64,000 nt of DNA, from NCBI RefSeq assembly GCF_040183065.1, contig NC_091119.1, positions 206,667,298 to 206,731,297 of the forward strand, written 5' to 3'. The number at the start of each line of letters is the position of its first letter. Position 1 is the stretch's first letter. This document shows positions 36,801-51,400 of this stretch, one piece after another. Position numbers and translations under genes: made by a program. Source of the DNA: Periplaneta americana. Taxonomy: Eukaryota; Arthropoda; Insecta; Blattodea; Blattidae. The notes beneath the pieces were generated by a model. The model searched no databases and was not told where the DNA came from. It saw only the letters and a list, made by a program, of their open reading frames with translations.

Positions 36801-39800
36801 CACAGCTATTGAGACCAGAAGAGCCTTCCAGAAAATAAGACAAGTTAACGTGAGTGGGAGAACTGTAAGAGGACGTCTGGATGAATGTGGGCTGATTCCA
36901 GAAGACCAGCTAAAGGCCCAGAATTGCTCCAGCAACATCATGTTGAACGATTACGTTTTGCTCACAATCATGCTAATTGGAACCTGGGGGAGTGGCGACG
37001 AGTGCTCTTCACAGATGAATCGAGATTTAGTTTACAAATGGATGTGAAAGAGTGTGGAGAAGAGAAGGAGAACGTTTTTCTTCATGTACCTTCAGATCAC
37101 GTATCAGTTTCCAAGGTGGATCAGTAATGGTATGGAGTGGCATTTCGTATGAAGCTCCCACAGAACTTGTTTTAATTAATGGAGGTGCTTTGACTGCTTC
37201 AAGATACATCGAAGAGGTCTAATTTAACATGTGGTAAAATATGTCCCACTTATTGGTTGAAAGTTCCTGTTAATGCATGACAATGCTTGCCCTCATGCTA
37301 CAAGAATCGTGGATGAGTTCCTTCACGACGTTGGATTGAATAGGATGACATGGCTAGCGAGAAGTCCTGATATAAACCTTATTGAACATGTGTGGAAAAT
37401 GTTAGGGAAGCGAGTTAGAAGTCGTCTAACTCCTCACAGCAACTTACAGCAGCTCCGAAATTTTCTAAGTAAAGAATGGAATATAATCGACCAGACTGGC
37501 ATCCAGAATCTGATCGAAGGGTTGAATAGGCGAATGGTAACAGATCATACAGTCGCGGGGAGGCAATACCCGCTATTACCAACATCTGGGTGGCCACAAA
37601 ATCAGTTGAACGTTTGGAAGGAAATTGATATAATTTGTAAGTTTTTACACCTTTTAATTATATCTATTGTTTGGCGTTGAAAATAATAGCGCAAATGATA
37701 ATGAATAACTTTTTTTTTCTGGGAAGCAATGTTTTCTTAATTTCATAAAGGATTGTCTGATTCTCACCTTATAAAAAATTTAGAAATTTTAGGTGGCCCT
37801 GTTTTTTTTACCGGTGAGTGTATTTGTCCATTATTGCAGAAAAATGACCTTCAGATTTCACTTGTTTATTGTGTGTTTATGCAATGTGTACTAATAAAAA
37901 GAATCCATGTACTTTTCATTTATTTTTAATATTTCTGTGCTAGAATATGTTTGTACTCTTAAATTAGAAACTCAATGTATTGATTTACGAATAATTACAG
38001 CTCCAGCCATAGTCCATTCATGCTTTTAAGCATGAACTTATGAGTGGACCATAGTTGGGCAACTCAGAATACAACTATGTACCAATGCTTATTATTTTTT
38101 AACACTTGTAATTAAATAATTTCAAACACATATGTCAATCTATATACATAATCTCAACTGGTAATGGAAATTATGGGAAAAAGGCTAAACGGATTTTAAT
38201 AAATGACCCCTCATTTTAAAGGTTGGAACTCGAAGTTTTTCGGAAAAATAGTGACTTTCAGTGACGAGTTAGTTTTCCTACATAATTTTCCTATTTTCCA
38301 AAATCCATTTTTCGTCAGTTTTGAGAACTAATTGGATATCAGTATAAAACAAAACACACACTACAATAAACAATAGGATATCACACGAAGGTCATGACCT
38401 GCAGGATTGCTAACATATTTAGAGCTCAAATTCAATTGGTTATTAAAAACTTCAAGACTTACTAAAATAATTTACAGGTCTGATTCTGCGGTGTGTAATT
38501 TTCTGAGTACAGCTGTGGTGTATTGGATATTAAAATCTACAAAATCTGAGGTGGTTTGATGACATTATTACCATTAGAAATGAAATATTATTATAGTTAA
38601 TGCCATTATGTGACTACTTTTCATTAATATTATGATTATATGAATGTGAAACATTTTGGGGTTATAGAATAGAGAATAACTTAAATTAGCTCTTCATTTC
38701 TATAATTTACTGAGTGGCGGCTATATAGAAGGTATATAACTACAAAACTTACGTAAGATAATAATATTGTTATTAAAAATTAAATATTTTTATAGTTATT
38801 AATCAAGTGAGGGTGAGTCTTTTTCATGTATTTAATGGCGATGTGGTGTAGATATTTATATGCGCTCGAAAGAGCGTAAAAATTACAGTCCCTGATAAAA
38901 GACCAAAAGGTATTACTTACTGATAAAAACAAGAAGCCTACAAAATTATATAGTCTCCCGATCATTTCAGCAAGATCTCTTAGCAGGATAAAATGATTTT
39001 ACCCTCTACATGCAGCAGCTATAGCAAGATGCTAAGCTATTGTTCGAAAGCATAGCAAACCTGATATTTTTTTAAGTTTCACCTAGAATCCATAATGACC
39101 TGAAATAGCTATTGCTTTACTTCCATAAGAAAAACCGACTGACACTGTTACTTGCGTTTTCGCGTTGAAACTGAAAACCTTAAGATGGATAGGTTCAAGA
39201 AAAAGTATTTGGCATAAAAAAAAACATTCAGAGGGAGTATGTTTCATTATTACGGAAGCAAATATCTTTCAAAATGTCTGGTATTCTTCATTGAAAAAAA
39301 AAAATCTGAAAAAATTTTATTTGAACGTCTAATGAACTTAGTTTGCAGCATTTGCTGCACAAGCCACTAGTATTTATTTAATATAAACTTACAAGAGTCC
39401 GAAGCCAAAATTTCACTTAATCTGGATGAATAGTATTGAATATACAAAGAAAAATGTGACAAATGTGGACCATAGTTAGGGGAAAATACGGTATATCTCA
39501 AAACATGCAATATGTGGCTTGTCTTGTTATTGCCCCAAGCCCTTCAAATAATCACATCATGTTTGCAATCTTATCTGCTGGTCCTTCAATGATGCTAATA
39601 TAATATGCATCTACGTAAATAAAGACAAATTTTGTTGTTTACTTGATGGGAGACACGCCCATCTTAGTGGTTAGAAAATAACAATTTCTAATAGAAAGTA
39701 AGCGTATGTATTAAATCGTAATTTTTCTTGTTCCAGCACACAGCAGCACATCGCAAATGAGTCACCTGTCTTTTTCATCTCTCGCGTCATTGACGAGACC

Positions 39801-40609
39801 AAAGCGTGAAGCTGACGGCGAATTTAAGCAGGTGAGGGAGCAGATACATCATTTTATTGTAATAATAAATTCACAGCAGCAGTAACAAATATAAATGACA
39901 CTCGGGAGGAAATTAAACGCAGAATAAATATGAGAACTGCGTGTTATTATTCGCTTGACAAGCTCTTATCATCCAGTCTGCTGTCAAAAAATCTGAAAGT
40001 TAGAATTTATAATACAGTTATATTACCGGTTGTTCTCTATGGTTGTGAAACTTGGACTCCCACTCTGAGAGAGGAACATAGGTTAAGGGTGTTTGAGAAT
40101 AAGGTACTTAGAAAAATATTTGTGGCTAAGAGGGATGAAGTTACAGGAGAATGGAGAAAGTTACACAACGCAGAACTGCACGCATTATATTCTTCACCTA
40201 ACATAATTAGGGACTTAAAATCCAGACGTTTGAGATGGGCAGGGCATGTAGCACGTATGGGCGAATCCAGAAATGCATATAGAGTGTTAGTTGGGAGACC
40301 GGAGGGAAAAAGACCTTTAGGGAGGCCGAGACGTAGATGGGAGGATAATATTAAAATGGATTTGAGGGAGGTGGGGTGTGATGATAGAGACTGGATTAAT
40401 CTTGCACAGGATAGGGACCGATGGCGGGCTTATGTGAGGGCGGCAATGAACCTTCGAGTTCTTAAAAGCCATTTGTAAGTAAGCAAGTAAATAAATTCAC
40501 TTATTTAGATTTATCACAAAGATTCATTCCAAATTAATGTTTTACTACTACTGTTGCTGCTACTGCTACCTAACACCACTACTACTATTACTGTAATACT
40601 ATTATTATG

Positions 40610-40650
<41 letters not shown>

Positions 40651-42903
40651 AGAGTTGACCAGTCTCATGGGCTAGTGGTCAGATTTTCTGACTACAGTTC
40701 ATGAGGCCCCGGGTTGGATTCCCGGTTAGAACACAGGAATTTTTCCTTAAAGGGGAATATTCCTGTATTCGTCCATGGTTAGTCTTAGATTTAAGACCTC
40801 TCCTGGCACTTCATAATCATCCTATCACAATATCATCGGGGCAGCGTAACTCCGCCTTCCAGGCCCCCAACCTCAGAAGTGGGTTTAAATTTGTTTATAG
40901 ACTTTAATGTACTTAACGTAAGAAAATTTATTATATTGTATTAATAAAATTCATACATAAAAATCGAAATAATTTTGAATTGTATTCTCATACTTATGAA
41001 ACAAAAGGTATGAATTCTTTAAGATTGTTTGAACCAAAATGCAACACTGTTACAGACCAGAAATGTCAAATGGAAACCTGGTGGCAATGGATAAAAATAA
41101 TTATTATTACAGAATCATTGGTACTTGGAATGTGACAAGTCTGTATAGAACAGGAGGGGTAACATTAGTAGTAAAATAACTAGGTATATATACATAGAAT
41201 AGACTTTGTGGGAGTGGCCAAGAGAATGAATAAAGTTACACAACGCAGAACTGCACGCTTGTATTGTTCACCTGACATAATTAGGAACATTAAATCCAGA
41301 CGTTTGAGATGGGCAGAACATGCAGCATGTAAGGGCAAAATCAGAAATGCATATAGAGCAGCGGTCATCAGAACACTGCACTCTCGGGCTAGCGTCTCTT
41401 ACCCACAAGTCTCTTACAGCACCAGCGTACATCCGAGGCTACTGGCGGGTATGCTTTCTCCCGCACGAGGGTGCATATTTATTTATTTTATTGGGTTATT
41501 TTGCGACGCTGTATCAACATCTAGGTTATTTAGCGTCTGAATGATATGAAGGTGATAATGCCGGTGAAATGAGTCCGGGGTCCAGCGCCGAAAGTTACCC
41601 AGCATTTGCTCATATTGGGTTGAGGGAAAACCCCGGAAAAAACCTCAAACAGGTAACTTGCCCCGACCGGGATTCGAACCCGGGCCACCTGGTTTCGCGG
41701 CCAGACGCGCTGACCGTTACTCCACAGGTGTGGATAGGTGCATATTGTCTTGCACTGCTTACCCATGGGTATTTGCACTCAACACAGCAACATAGTAGTC
41801 GTTATTGCACTCCACACGATGGCAATGACAATACACGTATATTATTGAGAAGAAGAACAATGTACTCCTAATTTCAACTAATGTTCACAAAGCACTATGT
41901 GCAGAACAAAACTGTCAGTTCTCAGTTCAGAGTTCGTTCGCCTTGGCTAGTTCTTCTAGCTCACTCAAGTTCACTGCACGTCGAACCCCAGTCTTCTGGC
42001 TACGGTTCACGACACGTCGAACTCCGGTCTTGCCAGTCGCGGTTCTCTGCACGTCGAACCCCGGTCTACCAGATGCTCTCGAAGGCTGGCTTCCTTGCTC
42101 GCTCGAAGACTGACTGAAGACTGACTGGCTGACTGACTGACTGCCGAAGACTGCTCACGCTTTTATTACTAAACCGCATGTTCTCGGACCTTCCATTCGC
42201 GTGGCTTACAGAATCTTAGAGAGAGATCCATGTCTCGATGCTTCCTTACTTCCGCCCAGCTTTTCTCCCCTTGCTCCATACCGCAGCTAGAGTCAGGGGT
42301 TCGTGTTTCCGCTTCCCGCGCCTTCCTTGTGGCGAGATGCGCGCGCAACTCCCCGATGCAACCAGAATATTCCAGGCGGGTGCCACAATATGTTATAAAA
42401 TCGAATGTAGGGTTGATTCTAGATACATCAGGGCCTCTGAAGAGTGAAATAATAATAAAATTGATAAATCCAAAATCAACAGAAGCGAATATCAACAGGA
42501 AATTTTGCCGAAACGATATTAACAGTCTCAGTAGCGTAAGTCGTTACGGCACTGGTCTGTTGAACGAGTTAATAATAGTAGTTCAAGGTTGGAATCTCCC
42601 ACAATCTTTTTTTTATTTTTTAATTACAAATTTGCCATCACATAATATGTCTCGCAAAGCTATAATTATGTGGCGACATCTCTTAGAATATGCCCAAACT
42701 CTAATAAATAATAAACCTCCCTCTCTCTTGCAAGCCAGCTCGTGAGATTGACTACATTGTAGACGGACGACTTTCAACGAAGAGACACCACAGCAATGAC
42801 TTGAAGTGCAGTTCCTTTAAAACGAGTGAACCGCGCGACAGAACTTAGCATTTCTATCGACCGAGAATCGACCCATTCTTTTTGCCGTTAAGTGTACAAT
42901 CAA

Positions 42904-42949
<46 letters not shown>

Positions 42950-43532
42950 AGTATTACTATTTTTACGCACATCACAAAAGTTTGGAAACACATATTATAT
43001 TCAGTATTATAGTAGTAAACATGTTTAATAACATTCCTCTTTGGTTTTTATATTCATTGTTATTTTTTTCGATGTTATTGATTTTTTAACAATAGCAATG
43101 AAAACAAATGCCAGACACTAATAGAGTAATAAGCTTCAAATATTGCAAATAACTTAGACTAAGTTATCCGTCAGTGTGAACATAGTTATAAAAGTTGGAA
43201 ATTTTAAATCTGTTTTAATTATCATTAAAATTATTACTAATGGCACATCGCCATGTATTGTGGGTACCTATCACCACGGCATGGCGCGTCCTCAGGTTGC
43301 GGATCGAGGAGACGGCCTCCAGATATGGAGGGTAGCTGCGAATATATTGAATAAGCAGTCGCGGACAGCCGATGAGGGGTGGTCCTCCAGCTTGGGGGTT
43401 GGGCGAAGGGCTAACAACCCATCACCATAAAAACAGTTTGGTTACGAATTCTTAAAATAAATAAATATAACTAATTTATCCAACTAATCCAACTATCCAA
43501 CTAATTTATATCCGGCCGGAAGTAGAAACGTA

Positions 43533-43599
<67 letters not shown>

Positions 43600-46500
43600 T
43601 GAATAGTTAACGTCTGCATTAAGTTTATACTAATTTAAAGTTAAAGAACTAAGTGTCTACTCCCGGTACCGGTGCTGAATGTTGTACTACAAGATACTCT
43701 TTTCTAAGAAGCTGTTGTACTGGTAAGTGTTCCGTTTTGGGCTTCAGAAGTTCTGGTCACAATAAAAACGACAAAAACGCGAAATGTGCTAAGTGAGCCA
43801 GTAGTTAGACTCAAATAGCAAGCGTAATCACAAGATTTGCGTGGAGTAGCTCACCACATGATATATGAAAGTGAGCCATTTCCTTCTTAGAAGGTCCTAG
43901 CCCTTTATGGGACACATTGGGCTCATTCAATCATTATTGCACTCACTTCATGTACAAAATACATCATTTCTGAAGCAGGCAAGAAAGACTTAGTCCTAGT
44001 GCTCTGTCAGTTTCAGGTTTGTTGGATAGTTGAAAAGAGAAACCAAACAAAGAAGAAAGAAGAGGAAGAGAGCAATTTGGAGAAATGTAAGAATGAAATA
44101 ATGAAGAAGTTTGGAATCGAAGAATCAGAACTGGAAGGTAAGCTGCTATTGGCACTGCTGCTAATATACAAGATGAACCCTAAGTAATGTCACTAATTTC
44201 AGGGGGTTATTCTTTGAGATATTTTAAACAAAAAAAGTTCAATACAATTTCGCTCGTTTTTGCTTTCTTTTCGAGATAAAAATTGTTTCATATCGTGTTT
44301 TGGGAAAGCCACTGATTTAATTTTCAACATGATCAGTCAATTTAAGACAGCAGTGTATTATGACAATGAATGATTGAAAAAAAATTTAGTTTTGTCCTTG
44401 AAATGTGCAAAAATTTAGTTCTGAAATGAATTTTAAAATGTTACATTTGTTCGGATCAAATTTCTTCACATTTAAAGGAAAAACTAAAATTCTTTCAATT
44501 AATCATTATCAAAACACACTGCTCTCTTAAATTGACTGAGCATATTGGGAATTTAATCAATGGCTTTCTCAAAACACGCTATGAAATGTTTCATGTGAAA
44601 CAATAATTATTGTCTCGAAAAGGATCCAAAAAAGAGCAAAATCGTATTGAACTTTCTTTTAAATACCTCAAAGAATAATTCCTTGAAATTAATGACAATA
44701 TTTACGGATCACTCTGTATAAACTTCTCTTAGGACATTCAAGAAACGTTCACTTACATTCATTACTGTCAGAATACTTGGTCCTCATATTGCCACGTAAT
44801 GTGGAAATTTCAAATTATACTCAATCGGAACAAAACTAAGTGCGAACTTCGGATGCAATACTTTTGTAATAAATTTGTTAATAAATAATTTAAAGTTTAT
44901 GTTCGATTTATTGCTACACAGAGTCTCATATGTGAATATAAAGCGATACAAAGGCAGACCGAGATATTCTTGCTGAATTAAGACCTCTATAAAGTTTCTA
45001 CCGCTATATCAAGTTTACTATCACATACTTTTTTTTTTCAATTATTTCTAGTTACCAAGGGCAATTAGACACTACACGCCAGCTGGAAAAAGACATTTGG
45101 AAAGATCTCTGAAAAGAGGGGAAGACCAGTAAATTACATTGAACAACAAAATTGACCTTAAAAAAACATTTTTTTCAATAATATGTCATTTATTGTGTAT
45201 TTTGATGCGCTGAGTTAAAATATGCCCTTAGTTTTTATGTAGCAACCTCATATGTTTATTAAATCACATTTTTTTTATATTTTTGAGAGCAAGAAACAAA
45301 ATCCCACTGACAGACCAGTTGTACTAGTCATTCTGCACTTTCTTTAAGAGCAGTTCCATATTGTCATAACTTTCTTTCATTTGCACTGCATGACCAATGG
45401 ATACGATGGTTGTATGTTTCCATTATGTAAGAGCACAGCTTTCAGGCTTAACTTTGATGCCTCTGTGAAAGGACTCCATTCATCTGGGTTGTGACTTTTA
45501 CCAAGATCATTCATTAAACCATCAATATCACAACAGTAACGCAGGGAATCCTCCATTTTGAAGCAGTTAACCTCTGCTCCTGTCGTTCTCGAAATACAGA
45601 TATACTTGTATCTCTATAAGAAATTCCATTCGTTTAGCACAGAACCTAAAAGTTCTGCTTGGGCTTTGAAAGATTTAAATCTCGAACCAGATCATTTAAC
45701 TTTCCCTGAATTACCTGATGACGCACATTCGGTCTGTGCCATCAAACTCTGAACCAGAGTTTGATAGAACTCGTTCCGGATTATCACTTCTTTCATTCTC
45801 CCTTTCTAGTGTCGAAAGTCAGGAGGAGTAGGAATCGACATCTCATCACTGTGTCTAACCGGTCTAATAGCTGAGTGAAGGAATATTTGGGTATTCAATT
45901 TTCTGACTATCTTTTCTTTTAAGCCCTCCTATTTTAGACATACAAAAATAACAGTCTTCAATACGAGGGGGGACCCAAAACTAACAGGAACCGAACTGTT
46001 GCGCGCGCTTGCTTTGTAGTTACGAGTTGTGCTGTTAGGTGGTGTTAGTTTGGGGTCTCCCGCGACCGTTAGTGAGCTGGCGTCAGTCTGAGTTAATTGG
46101 TTTGTTTGTGCTGCTGTGTTGTTTGCGTTCCTGTTTCAACCGTTTGGCGATTAGTGAGTTGGCCGACCACAAGGAACAAAGAGTATCTGTGAAATTTTGT
46201 TTTCTGTTAGGGAAAACTGCAGCCGAGACCGTTGGGATGCTTCGGCAAGCCTTTGATGATGATGCTTTGAGGAAATCACAGGTCTGCGAGTGGTTTTCCC
46301 ATTTCAAATCTGGCAACATGTCAACTGAAGACATGCCACGCCCCGGGCATCCTTCGACAGGAAGAAATGACGAAAACATTGCCAAAATCAATCGTGCAAT
46401 TGATGAAGATTGTCGAAAGACCATTGACGAAGTTTCTGACCAAACGAACCTGTGATGGAGCACGGTCCAGAGAATTTTAACAGAAGATTTGCACATGAGT

Positions 46501-47977
46501 CTGCAAAATTTGTTCCTCGCTTGCTCACAGATGACCAAAGTACGCATGAGAGTTTGCCGCGACTTGAAGAGTGAAGTGCAGAACGATCCAAATTTTCTTC
46601 AAAGAATTGTGACTGGGGATGAGTCTTGGTGCTATCGGTACGATCCAGAATCAAAGCAAGCATCGAGCCAGTGGAAAACTCCAAAATTCACCACGACCCA
46701 AGAAAGCACGTCAAGTGCGATCCAATGTGAAAAAAAAATGTTGATTTGTTTCTTTGATGTGAGTGGTATTGTCCACAAAGAGTTCGTTCCACAGGACAAA
46801 CAGTGAACCAACATTTCTATTTGGATGTGTTACGAAGATTACGAGAGAGTGTGCGACGAAAACGGCTCGAAATGTGGAGAAATGGGAACTGGTTGCTTCA
46901 CCAAGACAATGTTCCAGCCCACACAGCTCTGACGGTCCGACAGATTTTGACAAACAACATGGTGCTTGTGCCTCGTCCACCCTACTCGCCCGATCTGGCT
47001 TCGTCGGAATTTTTTTTGTTTCCACGGATGAAGAAATGTCTGAAAGGAAAGCGATTCAGTGATGTGGATGACATCAAAGAAAACACGCTAACGGCTTTGA
47101 ACAGTATCCTGCCTCAAGAGGTCCAGCACTGTTTTCAGCAGTGGCAAAAGCGTTGGGACAAATGCATTAATGTACATGGACAATACTTTGAAGGGGACTA
47201 AAGTGCTGTGAATGTAGAGTTCAATAAAAATGCAAAATATATATATATATTTTTTTTTTCGGTTATTTTTGGGTCCCCCTCGTATGGTTGGTTAGTTTCT
47301 TCCATACCTTCGGAATTCCGAAAGGCATAGAAACTTTTATCTGTTCTTTAGTCGCCCGCTTACACGGCTAGCACAATTACACATGAGCAGCCCACCTCCT
47401 ATTTTGATCACCTGGTTTACAACCAAAATATAATTCGTAAACTTTTTCTATAGATTTAACTGTATATTCACCACACACAAAGCAGAAATTGTCAGAATCA
47501 CTAATATACTTCCGCGACATATTTAACTCTGTGTTCTAGTACTTTAATTTAATAGAACACAAACATAACATATGGATTCCACTACACACAAAGCTAAATG
47601 ATGGCTGTATCAACCACATACTTCTTTACAGCAGTAAAACTTGTAAGTGACTGAGTCTGCTAACAAGGAACTGAAGACATTTCTCTGGAGTGGTCTTGAC
47701 CTTCAGAGTGGTGCAACAGACAAGATAAGGAGTGGAGATACAGAAAGTTAAAGAATACTTAGAAGGGAGTTTTGTATCGTAACATAAATGTGAGGGGTTG
47801 GAAAAGGAAACACACTAACCCTTTTCAAAGCGTTATCTTTACTACATGCCTCGTTTTATCGTGACAACGCTTTTTAGTTCTTTTAGCACTCTGATTATTA
47901 TATTATTTATTTGTTATATTAAGAATTTTAGATAAGGGCGCAAATAGCCATAGTAGCTGACGTGCCCTTCTTAAACC

Positions 47978-48073
<96 letters not shown>

Positions 48074-48450
48074 TTTACTACATTTTAAGAGGCTGTGAAA
48101 GGAAATAAAGTTATGTGGGGCGAAAATATCATCACACCAGAGTTCTTGGTCCACTAAAGCAGTAAATTAATAAAATTAATTAATTTAATTACCACTATTA
48201 GCTTTTGATTATTGTATCATTTAGTTAAAAGAAATATTAGCATTTATAGCCCACCCAAAAATCAAAACCAGACTTAAAAAAAAAACAGAGTGCCAGAGAA
48301 AAATTGATTGCACCATTATTAAATTCAGCACTAAAATCCGAATTATAAGGTTCTCATTTCATACAAGAAAAAATTTCACTGTTGTTCAGTGTAATTAGTA
48401 AAAGTTTGGAGTCGGAACGAATCCAAAATAAACCAACATTCATGATTATA

Positions 48451-48484
<34 letters not shown>

Positions 48485-51400
48485 CGACGATTATGTAAAC
48501 GTTAACGTCATCACAGTTCCAAATTGTCTCCCATTTCGGCCATATATGTATATTAAATTTAAGCTTGGAGAACGACGTAGGTGAAGGAAGACGTTCATAC
48601 TCCAATATTAAAGTCTGGTCTCTGTAGTAATTTGAAACGCTGCAAGCTACAAGAATTTGAATTAATTGATGACACTTTATCCAATGTTTCTATTTCTTAC
48701 TTATTGTGAGCGAAGTCCACTTTGAACGAAGAGTCGACCTGGGTGGCGCATTGGTAGAGTGCTGGCCTTCTGTGCCTGAGGTTGCGGGTTCGATCCCGGC
48801 CCAGGTCAATGGCATTTAAGTGTGCTTAAATGCGACAGGGTCATGTCAGTAAATTTACTGGCATGTAAAAGAACGGCACACCGGCGACGTTGATATAACA
48901 TCGGCAGTTGCGAGCGTCGTTAAATAAAACATAATTTAATTTTGAACGAAGGAATTGTTTCAGTACAAAAAACTATGAGATGACCTGACTTTTAACTTCT
49001 ATTCCAGCAGAAGAGAATACGAAAGTCAGAAATGATGGTGCAGAATGTGAAACCTTCGGGAATTACAGTGCGGTAAGTAGCTGCAACCACAGAGAAAGAC
49101 AAGAAAGCAAGTGTTAGACTAGATTGGCAAGTGATATCATCTGACGAGCAGCTTCCATGTACTTTCCACAGATGTAAGATCAATATCTTTGAAGGTCGAT
49201 GAAAACTTATAAGATTATTGTATGTCTAGCCCCATTACAAAGTATTACTGTATGCTTGATTTTGTCAGTGAGGCATTAATTTAAGTTATTTTGTTCATTT
49301 AGTTGTGGTTTTTGCCACACCTACTTGTATCCATTTAAAATTCCTCCTTAAACGTTTTTAATTTATAAAAAGTAAGATTCAGACATTATACTGTATTAAA
49401 TTGTACAAATATTATATAAGTGATAATAGTTACGGTTTTTGCCTCACCTACTTCTATCCATTCAAAATTCCTCTTTAAACGTTAATAATTTATAAAAATA
49501 AGATTCAGACAATATACTTTATTAAGTTGTACAAATATTGTACAAGTGATGAAAGTGTACGAACAACATTAATGTCTCTTTTATTTTTCAGTGTATCGCG
49601 GAATGCGTCTTTAAAAAATATAAGGTGGTAAGTACGCTGAAATTTGATGAATTGAGATGTTCAACATGAACCAAATCATAATAAATTAAAATGGTATTTG
49701 TTAAGTTTGGAACTATCTGTGATTATAGACGGACATCAATGGCACTATCATCCCTGACGAAGCTATCAAAATAATCGAGCCACCCATACTCGCTGAAAGC
49801 GAAAAGTTCTGGAAAGCAGTTCGCAATAAATGTAGCAAAGGTAACTTACTAAAAATATGAGTTATTTAAAGTTGAAATTATACTCAAGTTATACAAAAGA
49901 AGTATAAAGTAAATGTTATTCATAGCAAAAGAAGAAATTAGTGATTATGTGTGCAGGAGTTGAAAGTCTGAAATATGATATTGGGTATGTGAATCTTGGG
50001 TTGCAATGAGTGTCTGGATATTTTCTTCTGGTGTCATTTCCTGATATACATCACACTTAGTGATTCAAGAACATAGATTATGATTTTACGTGTGATTTTG
50101 AAAAAAAATAGTAGAAAGTTCATATTAACGTCGGTTCAATTTCGAAACGTTACCTTATAAACTACGGAATTGACCGAGCATTTTCGGAATTATATCAATG
50201 ATATTCCAAAACACGCTATGTATGTATGCATTTATTTACACTGCAAGTGGGCAAGCACCCGGTGGCAGTGGTATATACAATATTAACAATACACAATAAA
50301 TTGATAAGCAATACACAATACAATTTTACAACACATAAAACAATTTTACAACACATAATATGTTTGATATACAACAATTTTTATCTCGGAAAGGAAGCAA
50401 AAACGAGCAAAATTACAAGTATATTAAACCATTTTGTTCGAAATATTTCAACGAATAACTCTCTGAAAAACACGCTATAAAATGTTTCATATCAAACAGT
50501 TTTTATCTCGGAAAGAGAGCAAAAACGAACAAAATTGTATTAAACGTTTTTGTTTGAAACATCTCAGAGAATAAGCCCTGAAATTAATGACATCATTTAC
50601 GGTTCATTTTGTATATGTGTAATGGAGGCTCTTGAAATACCTGCATTCGTTACCCCCATTCATCATTATCTTTATTCTTTCTATCTCTATCACTATCTGT
50701 ACATCTTAATAAATACTTACTTTAGTAATAAAACTTAATACAAGGTATACCCCCTGTCATTTGCTTCACCGCACCTGAACTTTTATAGTTATTTCCTTAT
50801 CATCTGCTTTATTATATTTTCATACTTCGTTTTTATTATCTATCCTTATTTACTATTATCCCGCAAGAGTTCTTTCACGATTACCGACACTTCAAAAAGA
50901 ATCCCTAAAGCTTAATTTTTTTAATTACTTTATCCCTCTCAGTTCATCATAACTACACTCTCTTAATATTTCTCTTACACAACTTTTCTAATCTACCTAT
51001 AATTGCCCTTTCATTCTTACTCTTCTAAGTTCTCCTTCGTTCCCTCCAAATATCCCTCGTTTCTCCTCCTCTTTTACTATAACATCACTTTATATTAGAA
51101 TATTCGATTTGATATCCAGTTTGCCTTTAGTTCCTGTTATTGTTTAATACATTTCCACAAGCTATGTTCATTTCTGCCTCTTAGATATAGTCATACTGTC
51201 CTAGCCTAAGCTTTTTCCCATTTCTTAAAAATGTACAGGGTGTCCGAATGAAACCTTTACAACTTCAGGTGTAAATAACAAATTATTGAGACAGATATCT
51301 GAACGCGATTTTCTGAATGTTAATTAGAAACTGTCAAAGTTCTTATGGGAATTATGTTGGACTGTTGAAATGCGTTTTTTGCTTTCAGGTGTGAATTTTG

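Larger units (their letters stand above)
35109..39494. mobile_element. 4.4 kb DNA transposon with subterminal ACTATGGTCC sites
   Basis: The left end TACCGTAATTTCCCATAACT is the inverse of the right end GTTAGGGGAAAATACGGTA (about 39475-39493). The box AACTATGGTCC recurs at 35125, and inverted (GGACCATAGTT) at 35547, 38046 and 39467; a variant CAACTATGTACC lies at 35523 and 38083. The internal gene is broken (35735-36200) and a Tc1 element sits inside (36276-37820). Superfamily not assigned. Confidence 0.7.

Noticed and set aside
42230..42745. 171-residue open frame on the plus strand
   Set aside because: Spans a GC-rich repeat, a SINE-like head and AT-rich sequence; no domain, and overlapping frames are equally open.
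46083..46547. 154-residue open frame on the minus strand
   Set aside because: Antisense shadow of the mariner transposase.
48736..48807. Functional tRNA-Arg gene
   Set aside because: The tRNA-like part continues into a SINE body with tail and target-site duplication.
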